Shown here piece by piece: positions 23,901-33,099 of a stretch of DNA of 64,000 nucleotides. Below the pieces are notes generated by a model. It ran no database searches, had not been told where the DNA came from, and worked only from the letters and a program-made list of their open reading frames with translations. Both the position numbers and the translations under genes were made by a program. Within the stretch, counting starts at the first letter, position 1, and the number at the start of each line of letters is the position of its first letter. The DNA is from Mycolicibacterium nivoides (GTDB taxonomy: Bacteria > Actinomycetota > Actinomycetes > Mycobacteriales > Mycobacteriaceae), in the NCBI RefSeq assembly GCF_003855255.1, contig NZ_CP034072.1:1-64000 (forward strand), read 5' to 3'.

Positions 23901-25718
23901 GCTGACCCGCACCGCATCCTCGCGCCCAAAGCCACCCACCCCCCGACCGCCGTCGACATCCTCTCGACGATCCTTCGCCGCGACGGCCGCCAGGTCTCGG
24001 CCACCACCGCAGCGCAAGCCGAACTCGACCCGTTCGGCCGGCTCCACGGCGCGGCAAGCATGTATGCCGACGCCCTCACCGCGGCCGCCGAAGTTCTCGC
24101 CGGGCCGGCCACCATGGCCCGCATCGACCAGGCCGCCACCGCCATCGTCGGTGACATCACCGACGCTGAAGCCTGGCCCGTCCTGCGGCGCAACCTAGCC
24201 CTGCTCGCCCTCGACGGACACGACCCCGTCGCCGCACTGCAGCACGCAGCGGCCAAGCCGCTAGGTGATACCGCCGACGTCGCCGCAGTGCTCGACTGGC
24301 GCCTGCCCACCCCCGAAGGCTCCGCAGCCGCCAATGTCGGACCGCTGCGCTGGCTGCCGGCCATCCCGACTGCCGTCCAACACAACCCGCAATGGGCCGA
24401 ATACCTCGGCGGCCGAGCGCGACTCGTGACCGAACTGGCCGACCAAATCCGCGATACCGCACGCGAGTGGACCCCGGCCACCACGCCGTCCTGGGCGCGG
24501 CCACTGCTCAACGGACAACCCCAGTTAATGGCCGAAATCGCCGTGTTCCGCGCCGCCCACGATGTCGATCCCGCCGACACGCGCATCACCGGCCGCGAGC
24601 AACACGCGAACCGCTCCGCAGCCTTCCAGAAACTTCTGCACAGCCGCGTCGACACCGCGATCCTGCACAGCCAAGACAGCGTCGCACGCTGGCGCACCAT
24701 GGCCGCGATGCTCAACCCGCACATTCCCAACGACCCCTACTGGCCGCGGCTGGCCGCCCACATCGACGACGCGGCCCGGGCCGGCGCCGACGTCGCGGGA
24801 ATGCTCGCCTCCGCGATGGCCGCCCACGGTCCGCTACCCGACGAACTGCCCGCAGCGGCCCTGTGGTGGCGACTGTCAGGCACCCTGGCCCCGCCGACAC
24901 TGGAACGCGCCAACCCCCGCCTGCGTCCTGACTGGACCCCAGAACTGCACCATCTACTCGGCTCCGAGCTCGCCGAAACCGTCATCGCAGACCCAGCGTG
25001 GCCCGGGCTCATCGCCGCCGTCACCGCATCCGGCTGGCCGCCGGCAGACCTGCTGGCAGCGGCCAGTGAACATCTGCGCGAGATCGCCGAAACCGAAGGC
25101 GGCCTCCGCCCCGACGAATACGCCCGTCTGCTCACCACCCGCATCGAACTGCTCATGCACGCGGCGACGGTCGACACCGACATTCCGCATCCCGCCGAAT
25201 GGGCAACCTCCGCTGCCAGCAGCCAGCTCGATCTGCTCGCCGAGCCGTCCCCCGAAGAAGCCGCCTACGCCGACCAGGACGCGCCCCCGGATCCCGCCGA
25301 CTTCTTTGTGCTGGATCGGTCGTTGCGGCCGGTGCCGGTGGGTGTGGTGGGTGAGTTGTATGTGGTCGGTGCTGGGTTGGGGTGTGGTTATTGGCGTCGT
25401 GGCGGGTTGACCTCGACGCGGTTTGTGGCGTGTCCGTTCGGTGGGAACGGTGCGCGGATGTATCGGACTGGGGATCTGGCTTCGTGGGGTTCTGATGGGC
25501 AGTTGCATTACCTCGGTCGTGCTGATGAGCAGGTCAAGATCCGTGGCTACCGGATCGAGCTGGGCGAGATCCAAACAGCTCTGGCTGAGGTTGACGGAGT
25601 GCAGCAAGCCGCGGTGATCGCGCGGGAGGACCGCCCTGGACGGGTTGAGCTGGTCGTATCGGGCTTTGAGCGATCATCTGGACGGGCCGATCATCGGGAT
25701 CAACCAAGTCCCACGTGA
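20961..25718 (+). CDS. MobF-type conjugative relaxase/helicase, 3' end replaced by NRPS sequence
   Basis: The relaxase part is residues 1-1447 (to 25301). It has catalytic Tyr candidates Y35-Y36 in [16 protein letters not shown], the metal-binding three-His motif [15 protein letters not shown] (H273, H284, H286), and [14 protein letters not shown] RecD/TraI-like helicase follows: Walker [11 protein letters not shown] (about 617-626), Walker [10 protein letters not shown], and a C-terminal motif [12 protein letters not shown]. It would nick oriT, stay covalently attached to the strand and unwind the DNA. After APPDPAD the frame continues into an NRPS adenylation domain (FFVLDRSL...) to a stop at 25718, so the native C-terminus is lost. 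Whether the chimera is active is unknown. Confidence 0.9.
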   Translation: MGLHKLSAGDGYMYLIRQVAASDDTHRGKSSLADYYSEKGETPGRWMGSGLPGLGEPAGRDATDPMVAELWSVPEGSEVTEDQMKALFGEGLHPNADRITGRLTGFGLGHNGAIAAARLGRPFRVNKTDNEWMRRLREGYADFNATLGRDRQASLEPDQRARIKTAVAREMFADQYGRPPADERELTGFIARKSRAQTQAVAGYDLTFTPVKSVSVLWAVAPREISETILAAHHQAVADALAFLEEHAAFSRMGANGIAQVDTTGFIAAAFDHRDSRAGDPNLHTHVAISNKVRVIGADGIPRWLALDGDPLHKAAVAASELYNTRLEAHLMAALGVQFAETRAKNDKRPVREIDGIPVELIERWSARRAAIEHRVADLAKAFQVEHGREPSAVEMLALSQQATLDTRQAKHEPRSLGEQRQTWRTEAIELIGSHRKLARLITDVTHRARPRRQPAITSEWVAEQAEAVIDRVSHDRAEWGINHVRAEAQRVLRGTDRHGHPETLKRIVNHALGACSITITTHADTEMNEPTVLRRRDGVSVYTRHDSTRYTSEAIRAAERRILAAAEQCGGRVADDTSIGLAMLEQHAQSGLQLNEAQQALVRGMATSGARLQLALAPAGTGKTTAMSVLAAAWINSGGNVIGLAPTAAAAEVLAEDAHITTDTMAKFVQLAAPTDHPVAANDPALKWFNTIGPDTLLIVDEAGMASTFDLDEMITHALARGASVRLVGDDQQLASISAGGVITDLSTRPETLTLSTVVRFRDPAQSAASLAIRDGDPAGIAYYIDHGRVHVGADQTAADMAYQAWADDIKAGHRSVLLAPTNDLVAELNERARLDRLRNANAKTSRTVTLADGLTASAGDWIITRKNARWLRLPNGAWIKNGHRYEIRSVHRDGSITVARLGADQRAKTIRLPADYVTANTTLGYASTINAAQGLTAGTQKIKGTCHIVATDHLTRQQLYVAGTRARDENHFYFSTSEADPHRILAPKATHPPTAVDILSTILRRDGRQVSATTAAQAELDPFGRLHGAASMYADALTAAAEVLAGPATMARIDQAATAIVGDITDAEAWPVLRRNLALLALDGHDPVAALQHAAAKPLGDTADVAAVLDWRLPTPEGSAAANVGPLRWLPAIPTAVQHNPQWAEYLGGRARLVTELADQIRDTAREWTPATTPSWARPLLNGQPQLMAEIAVFRAAHDVDPADTRITGREQHANRSAAFQKLLHSRVDTAILHSQDSVARWRTMAAMLNPHIPNDPYWPRLAAHIDDAARAGADVAGMLASAMAAHGPLPDELPAAALWWRLSGTLAPPTLERANPRLRPDWTPELHHLLGSELAETVIADPAWPGLIAAVTASGWPPADLLAAASEHLREIAETEGGLRPDEYARLLTTRIELLMHAATVDTDIPHPAEWATSAASSQLDLLAEPSPEEAAYADQDAPPDPADFFVLDRSLRPVPVGVVGELYVVGAGLGCGYWRRGGLTSTRFVACPFGGNGARMYRTGDLASWGSDGQLHYLGRADEQVKIRGYRIELGEIQTALAEVDGVQQAAVIAREDRPGRVELVVSGFERSSGRADHRDQPSPT
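25302..25640 (+). pseudogene. NRPS adenylation-domain C-terminal half (motifs A6-A8)
   Basis: In frame with the relaxase are [19 protein letters not shown] (A6), MYRTGDL (A7) and [19 protein letters not shown] (A8), ending near AREDRPG. Motifs A1-A5, the A10 lysine region and the carrier domain are absent. Codon use is visibly different from the relaxase, with many G/T third positions (GTGTTG, GGTTGGGGTGTG). The missing N-terminal half of such a domain is at 32002-33099. Non-functional alone. Confidence 0.85.
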
Positions 25719-26499
25719 TGGCGAGAACGAAGCCGAGTCCATACGCGATATGGCGGCCAACTACGCAGACCGTCTGCAAGCTTTCTATCCCGAGGGTCCC
25801 TACAAACTCCTGGGATGGTCCTTCGGCGGCGTCGTCGCCCACGCGATGGCGGTGGAGTTGCAGGCCCGTGGGTGTGAAGTCCAACAACTGGTTCTCTTGG
25901 ATCCCACGGTCAACATCAAGCGGGTTGTCTCATCGAATTTGTCGTGGGGTCAGAGTCATGTCCTCAAACATGTCTTGAAGGCCAGGGGTGTTGACATTCC
26001 TCGGCGGTGGGGACACCTTTCCTATCGGGACGTAGAGGAAATACTCCGTCGACACGGATCGGGCGAGCTTGCGTTGCCGCCCAATCAGCTGGTCGACTTC
26101 ATGACTCAAAGTCTCAATGCGAACTGGTCTCTGCTTCTGGGACATCAACCCGACATCTTCGACGGCGATATGGTCATCTTCTCTGCTGCGCGAAGGATAA
26201 AGATCCCGCGAATAAGAGTGCGACGCCCGGGAGTGCTGGCTCGAATGGCGTTCCGATACCAGCAACGAAGCTGGCGACCTTACGTCTCGGGAGACCTCAC
26301 CGAATATCCCGTGGACTGCACTCACTACGAAATGCTGGCCGCGTCATCGCTGAGTTCCTACGGAAACCAGTTGAAGGAAATTCAAGATCAGGAAATTCAG
26401 AATCCCACGCGGGAGGCGGTGCACGTTGGCGGTTTTCGCGGGCCCCGGAGCGGCATCCCGCACGGTGATCTGACCCAATGCCCGCCTCGACTCAGGTGA
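25645..26499 (+). pseudogene. NRPS thioesterase domain fragment
   Basis: A type I thioesterase domain that releases or cyclises NRPS products: [20 protein letters not shown], nucleophile Ser in LLGWSFGGVVAHAMA, QLVLLDPT, and catalytic His in DCTHYEMLA. It lies directly after the adenylation fragment but in a different frame, with no carrier domain between, so an internal deletion joined the two pieces around 25640. It has no proper start: the nominal TTG at 25645 is inside the domain. The tail after about residue 245 is not typical of the family. Confidence 0.85.
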
Positions 26500-26551
26500 G
26501 CTGGCGGGGTTCATCTCCGGCGGACGCTACGGACCGCTCAGGCTGGTTTCG

Positions 26552-27217
26552 TCACCAGACGCCGGGCACCAGGCGATGCGGGACTTCTTGCATGTAGTGC
26601 TGGTAACCGGCCAACTCTTCTCGGAGCAGTTTTTCTTCGTCGCGGATACGCAAGGCGAACACCAGTGGGGTGGGGATGGCGGCAACGAGTCCCCAGTAGG
26701 ACCCGAGCGCAAGAGGCGCGCCCACGGACATCAACGTGATGAAGGTGTACATGGGGTGCCGAACCATTCCGTACACGCCGGACGAGATCAGTGGTTGGTC
26801 TTCCTCCACCCGGACGGTGACGGCAGCATGGCTGTTTTGCGCAAAGACGACCGTTATTCCCCAGATTGCGATCACGGTCAGAACAAATCCGGCCACGCAG
26901 ATGGCCGTCGGGACTGATGACCAACCAAATCGGTGGTCAAGGGCGCTGACCACTACGATTGAAAACCAGCAGAAGCGTGTGGCGGCAGATAAGAATTTCT
27001 GTATCTGCCGAGGTTCGGAAGTCGGTATGCGACGTTCGAGTACCGCAGGGGCCCTGCGCAGGAGATAGAGGCTCGAAATCCACGACGAGACTGCGATCAC
27101 CGCGAAAAACAGCCACGCTTGCCAGTAGTTCAGCGTGCCGGCCGGTACGAACAGCAGTAACCAAAGGGCCAGCATTAGAAGGAAGCCCGACACCAGCATC
27201 TTGAGAATGGATTTCAT
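26552..27217 (-). CDS. Membrane methyltransferase of the isoprenylcysteine-methyltransferase/PEMT-like family
   Basis: A 221-aa integral membrane protein with about five hydrophobic helices. The family motif reads LISSGVYGMVRHPMYT, then a C-terminal RIRDEEKLLREELAGYQHYM, the SAM-binding RHPxY...EExxL pattern of ICMT/NnrU-type enzymes. The methyl acceptor is unknown. ATG 27217 has GGGAGGG upstream and is chosen over TTG 27229. It ends 53 bp past the thioesterase fragment on the opposite strand. Confidence 0.82.
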   Translation of the reverse strand: MKSILKMLVSGFLLMLALWLLLFVPAGTLNYWQAWLFFAVIAVSSWISSLYLLRRAPAVLERRIPTSEPRQIQKFLSAATRFCWFSIVVVSALDHRFGWSSVPTAICVAGFVLTVIAIWGITVVFAQNSHAAVTVRVEEDQPLISSGVYGMVRHPMYTFITLMSVGAPLALGSYWGLVAAIPTPLVFALRIRDEEKLLREELAGYQHYMQEVPHRLVPGVW

Positions 27218-27319
27218 GGACCCTCCCAAGGGCCTCGCAATGATTCGGCCGTGCCTAAGATTACATTGGCGAGTTCGGAGCGGCTGACGATTTCATGGCA
27301 TCAAGCCTTTTCTTTTGGC

Positions 27320-28657
27320 TCAAAGAAATGTTCCGTTGAGCGAGTACTCGCTCAACGCGATCGAAAGCTCCTGGTGCAGTTCATCTTTCGAGTTGATGCG
27401 GCCCGGGAGGTAGGAAATCAGCGAAACGAAAACCCTTCCCTGCACTGTTCCCGATAGCAAAGTCTGCAATCCGCCGTACTGCCGCATCGCCGGTGTGTCT
27501 ACGCCGAGGTGGTGGAGTCGGATGGCAAAGGAGTCGGCCTCTGTGCCATCTGGCCGGCTTGCGGCCGCATCGGTCACACCGACGTTGGATGCACCGACGA
27601 GGTTGAACGCGCTCACCCTGGTCGCGCCGCGGGCCGCTTTGAGCAGCCGCTTGGACAACAGGGGAACCAGAGCATTCAGCACCTGCGCGGGATCGGGTTT
27701 TTCCTGGTGGCGAATCAGCGCTTGCTTTACCGCGGCCCGGATCTCGCGCAGGTCTGTCGTCGCAGATTCGGTGTTGACGGTGGCGAGCACGCCGCTGATC
27801 GCGTTGGCGCGTGTGTCATCCGGGGTGCGCTCGTTGACCGGCAGTGTTACGACCACAGAACCGTCCGTAGCCACCCGCCCGGCTCGCTGGGCGAGGCGTG
27901 TCGCCAGTCCCACGAGCAGCGTATTGCTGGTCCCACCGAGTGAGCGCGCACGGGCATCCCACTCGTCGGCATTGACGAAGATCGTGGCGGTCGGGAGGTT
28001 GTGGGATTCGTCGGTTTCGGATGGCGGCGGAGGTGTATCGGTGGCCGGCGGGGCGGCGGCAGTGGCACCGTTGCGACTGGACCGGCCCAACTTCATCGCG
28101 GCGATGACGGCACGGCTCATGGCGGGGATGTCACTCACGGTCTGGCGGGCATCCTCGCGCAGGGCTTGCCACCGCCCGCGCGATGCGGCGTCCGGCCAGT
28201 CGATCGGGTCGTCGCGTCCAAGCGCCGCATCCGCCACCGCCTCCCACAGCCCGACGCCGTCGATGAGGCAGTGGTCGATGGTCAAGCTCACGCCGGCGCC
28301 GCCGTCGGTGAACGGGAGCAGCGCGAGGTGCCATGCCGGTCCGTGCTCGCAGTCCAGCGGGCTGTTGCTCTGCTCGTCGAGCCAGCCGTCGAAGGCCTCA
28401 CGCGGTCGGGCCGCCACGGCGATCTCGAGCTCGGGCGAATTATCGGGTGCCACCCAGCGGCTGCGGCCGAACGGCAGTGGGGAATGGGCGATGCAGCGAG
28501 ATAGCCGCCCACGCTCAAGATGGGCGTGGAACTGTCGCAGGCCGTCGATGTCGACCGGACGGTTGTACACCCAGACGCACTGCAGCCGGGTTGTCGATCC
28601 CGACGCTTGCGCATAGTCGAACATGGTCTGATCGAGCAGGTCGAGTACGTTGCTCAT
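27320..28657 (-). CDS. WS/DGAT or condensation-domain-like acyltransferase
   Basis: A 445-aa protein with the two-lobed CoA-dependent acyltransferase layout. The catalytic HHxxxDG motif is degenerate, with first His replaced by Asp: IDHCLIDGVG (D128, H129, D133, G134). A second conserved strand region, VVVTLPVNERTPDD, and AFNLVGASNVG match the C-lobe of wax-ester synthase/diacylglycerol acyltransferases. A Pro-rich linker lies near residue 205. The active His is kept, so catalysis is possible; the acceptor is unknown. It could act with the neighbouring NRPS. Confidence 0.65.
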   Translation of the reverse strand: MSNVLDLLDQTMFDYAQASGSTTRLQCVWVYNRPVDIDGLRQFHAHLERGRLSRCIAHSPLPFGRSRWVAPDNSPELEIAVAARPREAFDGWLDEQSNSPLDCEHGPAWHLALLPFTDGGAGVSLTIDHCLIDGVGLWEAVADAALGRDDPIDWPDAASRGRWQALREDARQTVSDIPAMSRAVIAAMKLGRSSRNGATAAAPPATDTPPPPSETDESHNLPTATIFVNADEWDARARSLGGTSNTLLVGLATRLAQRAGRVATDGSVVVTLPVNERTPDDTRANAISGVLATVNTESATTDLREIRAAVKQALIRHQEKPDPAQVLNALVPLLSKRLLKAARGATRVSAFNLVGASNVGVTDAAASRPDGTEADSFAIRLHHLGVDTPAMRQYGGLQTLLSGTVQGRVFVSLISYLPGRINSKDELHQELSIALSEYSLNGTFL

Positions 28658-28740
28658 TTTCGCTACGGTACGAGTCTGACTGCGGTTTCACCCCGCAAAT
28701 GCGACGAAACCGCACTCCGAAGCTGGTGGGATGACGCGAG

Positions 28741-30687
28741 TTACACAGTGCGTGCCAAGCGGTCGGCGAGTAGCCCGGCGAACTTGGCCGGGTCCTCGGG
28801 CACCTCGCCCTCGGCGAGAAGAGCCGTGCCGTACAGCAGTTCGGCAGTCTCGGCCAGACGGTGCATGTTCGCTTCTGGCACGTCCGCTTCGGCTGCGTGG
28901 GCCTCTCTCAAGCCGGTGACGAGCGAGTGCTTCGGGTTGAGCTCGAGTATCCGCTTGCCCGTCGGAATCACTTGCCCGGACGCTCGGTACATGCGCGCCA
29001 GAGCGGGCGTGATGCCGAAGGAGGGCGTTATCAGGCAGGCCGGAGACTCGGTCAGTCGATGGGACAGTCGCACTTCCGAGACGTGATCGCCCAGTGTCTC
29101 CGTCAGCCAGGCCAACAGGTCGGCGAACTCCTGCTGCTCAGCCTCGCGCTCGGCCTCGTGGTCTGCCCTGTCGGCATCGGAGTCGAGGTCGACCTCACCC
29201 TTGGCGACCGATTGCAGTGGCTTGCCGTCGAACTCCGGCACCGATCCGACCCATATTTCGTCCACCGGGTCCGTGAGCAACAGCACCTCGTATCCCTTGG
29301 CCCGGAAAGCCTCCAGATGCGGGGATTTCAGAAGTTGATCACGCGACGGTCCGGTGGCGTAGAAGATCTGTTCCTGACCGTCTTTCATGCGCTCGACATA
29401 TTCGGCGAGCGTGGTGAGTTCGTCGTCGCTCTGTGTGGACGAGAATGACGAAACCCGTAGCAACGTGTCCTGGTTGTCCGGGTCCGACATCAGGCCTTCT
29501 TTGAGAACCGCGCCGAACTGCGTCCAGAACGTGGAGTAGTCCTCTGGCTTCCCTGATTGCAGGTCTGCAATGGTCGACAGGATCTTCTTCGTCAGTCGGC
29601 GCCGGATGGCGGTAACCTGCCGATCCTGCTGAAGGATCTCCCGAGAGACATTGAGCGACATGCCTTGTGCATCGACGACGCCCTTGACGAAGCGCAAGTA
29701 TCTGGGCATCAGTTCGTCGCAATCGCCCATGACGAAGACGCGCCTGATGTAGAGCTGAACCCCGGTGCCGGCGTCCCGGGTGAACAGGTCGAACGGGGCG
29801 TGCGAGGGGATGAACAACAACGCCTGGTACTCGAAGGTACCCTCGCCTTTCATCGAGATGACCGTGAGTGGATCGTCCCAGGCATGGGCGATGTGCTTGT
29901 AGAACTCGTGGTATTCCTGCTCGGAGACCTCGTCTTTGGGCTTGGCCCACAACGCTTTCATCGAGTTCAGGGTCTGGGTCTCGACCGAGACGTTGTCCGC
30001 TCCGCCATCCTCGGTGGCCGGCGTCCGTTGCTCGACCTGCATTCGGATGGGCCAGGCGATGAAGTCGGAGTACTTCTTGACGAGCTCTCTGATCTTCCAC
30101 TGGGCGGTGTAGTCGTGAAGCTGATCCTCAACGTCTTCGGGCTTGAGATGGAGCGTGACAGTCGTGCCCTGTGGTGCGTCGTCAACGGACTCGATGGTGT
30201 AGGTGCCGTCGCCGCTCGATACCCATCGGGTGGCCCCGCTTTCACCAGCTTTGCGGGTGAGCAGTTCAACCCTGTCGGCCACCATGAACGTGGAGTAGAA
30301 GCCGACACCGAACTGCCCGATCAATTCCTCGGAGGCGGCCGAGTTCTTGGCTTCCCGCAGTTGCTGACGTAGCTGCGCGGTTCCCGACTTCGCGAGAGTG
30401 CCGATCAGGTCCACGACCTCGTCGTGCGTCATCCCGATACCGTTGTCGCGCACGGTAAGTGTCCGGGGCGCGTGCGCCACCTCGATGTCGATGTGGAGAT
30501 CGGAGGTGTCGGCTGTGAGGTCCTTGTTCCGCATCGTCTCGAGGCGCAGTTTGTCCAATGCATCGGACGCGTTCGAGATGAGCTCCCGCAGAAACGAGTC
30601 CTTGTCGGAGTAGACGGAGTGGACCAGCAGCTCCAGGAGTTGGCGTGCCTCAGCCTGAAACTCCAGCTGCTCGACGCGTGCAGACAT
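28741..30687 (-). CDS. htpG: HtpG, Hsp90-family chaperone
   Basis: A 648-aa ATP-dependent chaperone. The N-terminal GHKL ATPase has ELISNASDALDKLR, DNGIGMTHDEV and GQFGVGFYSTFMVADRV. The middle domain has LYIRRVFVMGDCDEL and LNVSREILQQ. The C-terminal dimerisation domain ends in ADRLARTV. Length and motifs are complete. ATG 30687 (MSARVEQLEFQAE) is the natural start; the 5 residues upstream are not typical. It is intact and independent of its damaged NRPS neighbours. Confidence 0.95.
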   Translation of the reverse strand: MSARVEQLEFQAEARQLLELLVHSVYSDKDSFLRELISNASDALDKLRLETMRNKDLTADTSDLHIDIEVAHAPRTLTVRDNGIGMTHDEVVDLIGTLAKSGTAQLRQQLREAKNSAASEELIGQFGVGFYSTFMVADRVELLTRKAGESGATRWVSSGDGTYTIESVDDAPQGTTVTLHLKPEDVEDQLHDYTAQWKIRELVKKYSDFIAWPIRMQVEQRTPATEDGGADNVSVETQTLNSMKALWAKPKDEVSEQEYHEFYKHIAHAWDDPLTVISMKGEGTFEYQALLFIPSHAPFDLFTRDAGTGVQLYIRRVFVMGDCDELMPRYLRFVKGVVDAQGMSLNVSREILQQDRQVTAIRRRLTKKILSTIADLQSGKPEDYSTFWTQFGAVLKEGLMSDPDNQDTLLRVSSFSSTQSDDELTTLAEYVERMKDGQEQIFYATGPSRDQLLKSPHLEAFRAKGYEVLLLTDPVDEIWVGSVPEFDGKPLQSVAKGEVDLDSDADRADHEAEREAEQQEFADLLAWLTETLGDHVSEVRLSHRLTESPACLITPSFGITPALARMYRASGQVIPTGKRILELNPKHSLVTGLREAHAAEADVPEANMHRLAETAELLYGTALLAEGEVPEDPAKFAGLLADRLARTV

Positions 30688-31643
30688 GTGATTCCATCCC
30701 ACAGATCGACCTACGTTGGATACCTCCGAGCAGAATACCGACCTGTCGGCGGCTCAGGGGTCAGCCATACACGGAGCGCTTGGACCGGACCTACTTCACC
30801 CGCCGTGCTGCCCTCAGGGCCCCCAAACGCCTCCAATCCATGAACGGCCTTTTGCGCGTGGTCCGAATTCGGTCTTGATGTGAGATTGCTGGAAATCTGT
30901 GACATCGAAAATTTGCCAGTTCTTGCAGTCGCAAATTTTGACGCAGACGATGTACCCCGCCCGGTCCGTGGGCGCTTTTGGCTAACTCGATATTCGTCAA
31001 TGCGGCCTGGAGGCACGCCGTGGGCATGGCGCACACGTACCTTGTCAGGTTTGCCAATCGATTGAAAGAGCTATCTACTTCCCGTCCCCACCGGGCATGC
31101 CGCAGGGTGTGCGGTTCCACTGCCGTCCAGTCCGATTCGCTGGATTGAACTACACCATTGTCGTGCGCGTCCCACGAACTGCCGCCGCCCGTAGAACCCT
31201 GAATTCCTGTATTTCGGTGCAGTTCAGGACTATCGGGGTTGCATCTGGGGTGCAGCCTCGCGGAGCATTTCGGTGCAGGTTGCGAACGATCGTCGTGTCG
31301 CCCGCGCCGGCGGGTCGACGGCCGGGGTGTTCGGCATGGCGAATCGCTGAATTGCGCATGGCGCGCGAGTCGGGTTCAGTCGGGATGAGGGCGGTGTGAA
31401 TTTGCCCGAAAGTTGCGCACGTGACAAATGGGGCGTTGAAGTGCGGAAGGGCAGCAACGGGATATTGCTGGATGGCCGATTTCTGCGCATTGCCAAAGCG
31501 AAGTGGATATGCTGACGCTCTGCAACCAGACATTCCATAGCTGTAGTCGGCCAAGACGGATATTTGGACGCCAAGTGGTATGTAGCCGCCCGGCGTCCTG
31601 ATCGTTGATTTTCGCTGGTCGACTCGGCGGTGGGGAGGACCAG
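30688..31643. other. Long intergenic region with no convincing gene
   Basis: About 950 bp between divergent htpG and mbtH. Several frames of 80-130 codons exist on both strands but show no ribosome-binding sites, no recognisable domains and Arg-rich shadow-like composition. GC is lower than in the flanks around 30860-30960. I saw no iron-box-like palindrome before mbtH, and no strong hairpin. It probably holds the htpG and mbtH promoters and possibly gene relics. Confidence 0.4.
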
Positions 31644-31874
31644 GTGAGCGTCAACCCGTTCGACGTCGACAACGGCAGCTTTCTCGTCTTGATCAACGAC
31701 GAGGAGCAACACAGTCTGTGGCCGACCTTCGCCGACGTACCTGCCGGCTGGGAGGCGGTGTTCGGCGAAGCGGATCGCGCTGCGTGTCTGGACTACATAG
31801 AGCGGAACTGGCCGGATATCAGGCCGAAGAGCCTGCGCGACAGATTGGCGCAGAGCCAGGGCTCCGATAGGTAA
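31644..31874 (+). CDS. MbtH-like NRPS accessory protein
   Basis: A 76-aa protein with the full MbtH signature: [33 protein letters not shown], and [19 protein letters not shown]. MbtH proteins bind and activate the NRPS adenylation domains encoded next to them. The start is GTG 31644 with GGGGAGGA upstream. The adenylation domain at 32002 follows by 127 bp, so it was the first gene of an NRPS operon that is now broken. Confidence 0.93.
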   Translation: MSVNPFDVDNGSFLVLINDEEQHSLWPTFADVPAGWEAVFGEADRAACLDYIERNWPDIRPKSLRDRLAQSQGSDR

Positions 31875-31930
31875 CGGGCGCGGGGGCGAACCGGAGTGGG
31901 GCCGGTAAGTCTGCGGGGATTGGAGGGACG

Positions 31931-32005
31931 GTGGAGTTTCGCACCGGTGTCTATCGCGGGGCGAGCGTTGTTCGGTTGATCAACGATGCGGAGGCATCGT
32001 CGTGA
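31931..32005 (+). pseudogene. Relic of an NRPS condensation-domain end
   Basis: The 24 codons from GTG 31931 (VEFRTGVYRGASVVRLINDA) resemble the last helix of an NRPS condensation domain, which normally runs into the TADLTRRLSSMDFLDE sequence starting at 32002. The frame ends in TGA overlapping the GTG of the adenylation frame. This suggests that an upstream condensation domain was deleted and the gene now begins mid-protein. The match is short and by eye. Confidence 0.35.
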
Positions 32006-33099
32006 CCGCCGATCTGACGCGGCGGTTGTCGTCGATGGATTTTCTGGATGAGGATGAGCACGACCTTCTGTTCGAGTGGGGTAATCGGGCGGCCTTGACC
32101 GAGTCGGCGTCTTCGTCGGTGTCGATTCTGGAGGTGTTCGCTGCGCAGGTGGCTCGCGCGCCTGAGGTGTCGGCGGTGACGTTCGAGGGTCGCTCGATGA
32201 GTTATCGCGAACTTGACCATGCATCGAATCAATTGGCCCACTGGTTGATTGGAATGGGCGCAGGCCCGGGCAAGCGAGTGGCAGTGCTCTTCCCCCGCTC
32301 CGCTGATGCGATCGTTTCGATTGTCGCGGTGTTGAAGTCGGGGGCGGCGTATGTGCCGATCGATCCGATGCATCCTGATTCGCGGATTCAGTTCATGCTT
32401 GCTGATGCCGAACCGGTCGTGGCGGTCACGACGACGGAGTTGGTCAGCCGCTTCGCCGGGTGCGATGTGGACGTCATCGATCTCAACGATGTCGGTCGTG
32501 GCGCCGAGCAGGGTGCAGGGTTGCCGATGCCGGCGGCTGATGATGTTGCGTATTTGATTTATACGTCGGGGACAACGGGTGTGCCGAAGGGTGTGGCGAT
32601 CACTCATCGGAATGTGACGGGGTTGTTGGGCACGCTTGATGCTGAGCTTGGTTTGTCGGGTCAGGTTTGGACGCAGTGTCATTCGTTGGCGTTTGACTAT
32701 TCGGTGTGGGAGATCTGGGGTGCGCTGCTGTTTGGTGGTCGGTTGGTGGTGGTGCCTGAGGTGGTGACGCGGGCGCCAGAAGACCTGCTGGCGTTGCTGA
32801 TCGCCGAACAGGTGACCATGTTGAGCCAGACGCCGTCGGCGTTCTATGCGCTGCAGGCTGTTGATGCGCTGGAGCCTGGGCCGGGTGGGCAGTTGAAGTT
32901 GGAGACGGTGGTTTTCGGTGGGGAAGCCCTTGAGCCTCAACGTCTTCGCGCATGGATGGATCGACATCCGGGTTCGCCCCGGATGATCAATATGTATGGG
33001 ATTACCGAGACGACGGTGCATGCGTCGTTCCGTGAGATCTGCGAGTCAGATGCCCTCGGTAGTGCGAGCCCTATCGGGCTGCCGTTGGTGCACCTTGGC
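32002..33099 (+). pseudogene. NRPS adenylation-domain N-terminal half (motifs A1-A5)
   Basis: Starting at GTG 32002, a condensation-to-adenylation linker (TRRLSSMDFLDEDEHDLL) leads into SYRELD (A1), LKSGAAYVPIDP (A2), LIYTSGTTGVPKGVAITH (A3), FDYSVWEIWG (A4) and NMYGITETTVHASF (A5). It ends at [11 protein letters not shown]. The frame then reads antisense nuoG to a stop at 33483. Motifs A6-A10 and the carrier domain are missing here. Joined to the half at 25302 it would read LPLVHL(G)FFVLDRSL, as in intact domains. Confidence 0.9.

Noticed and set aside
1..25301. Integrated element with tRNA attachment site
   Set aside because: No tRNA gene, integrase or direct-repeat att pair was seen in the window, so an integrated element could not be delimited.
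30791..31554. Several 80-130 codon frames between htpG and mbtH
   Set aside because: They overlap each other on both strands, have no ribosome-binding sites and show no recognisable domains.
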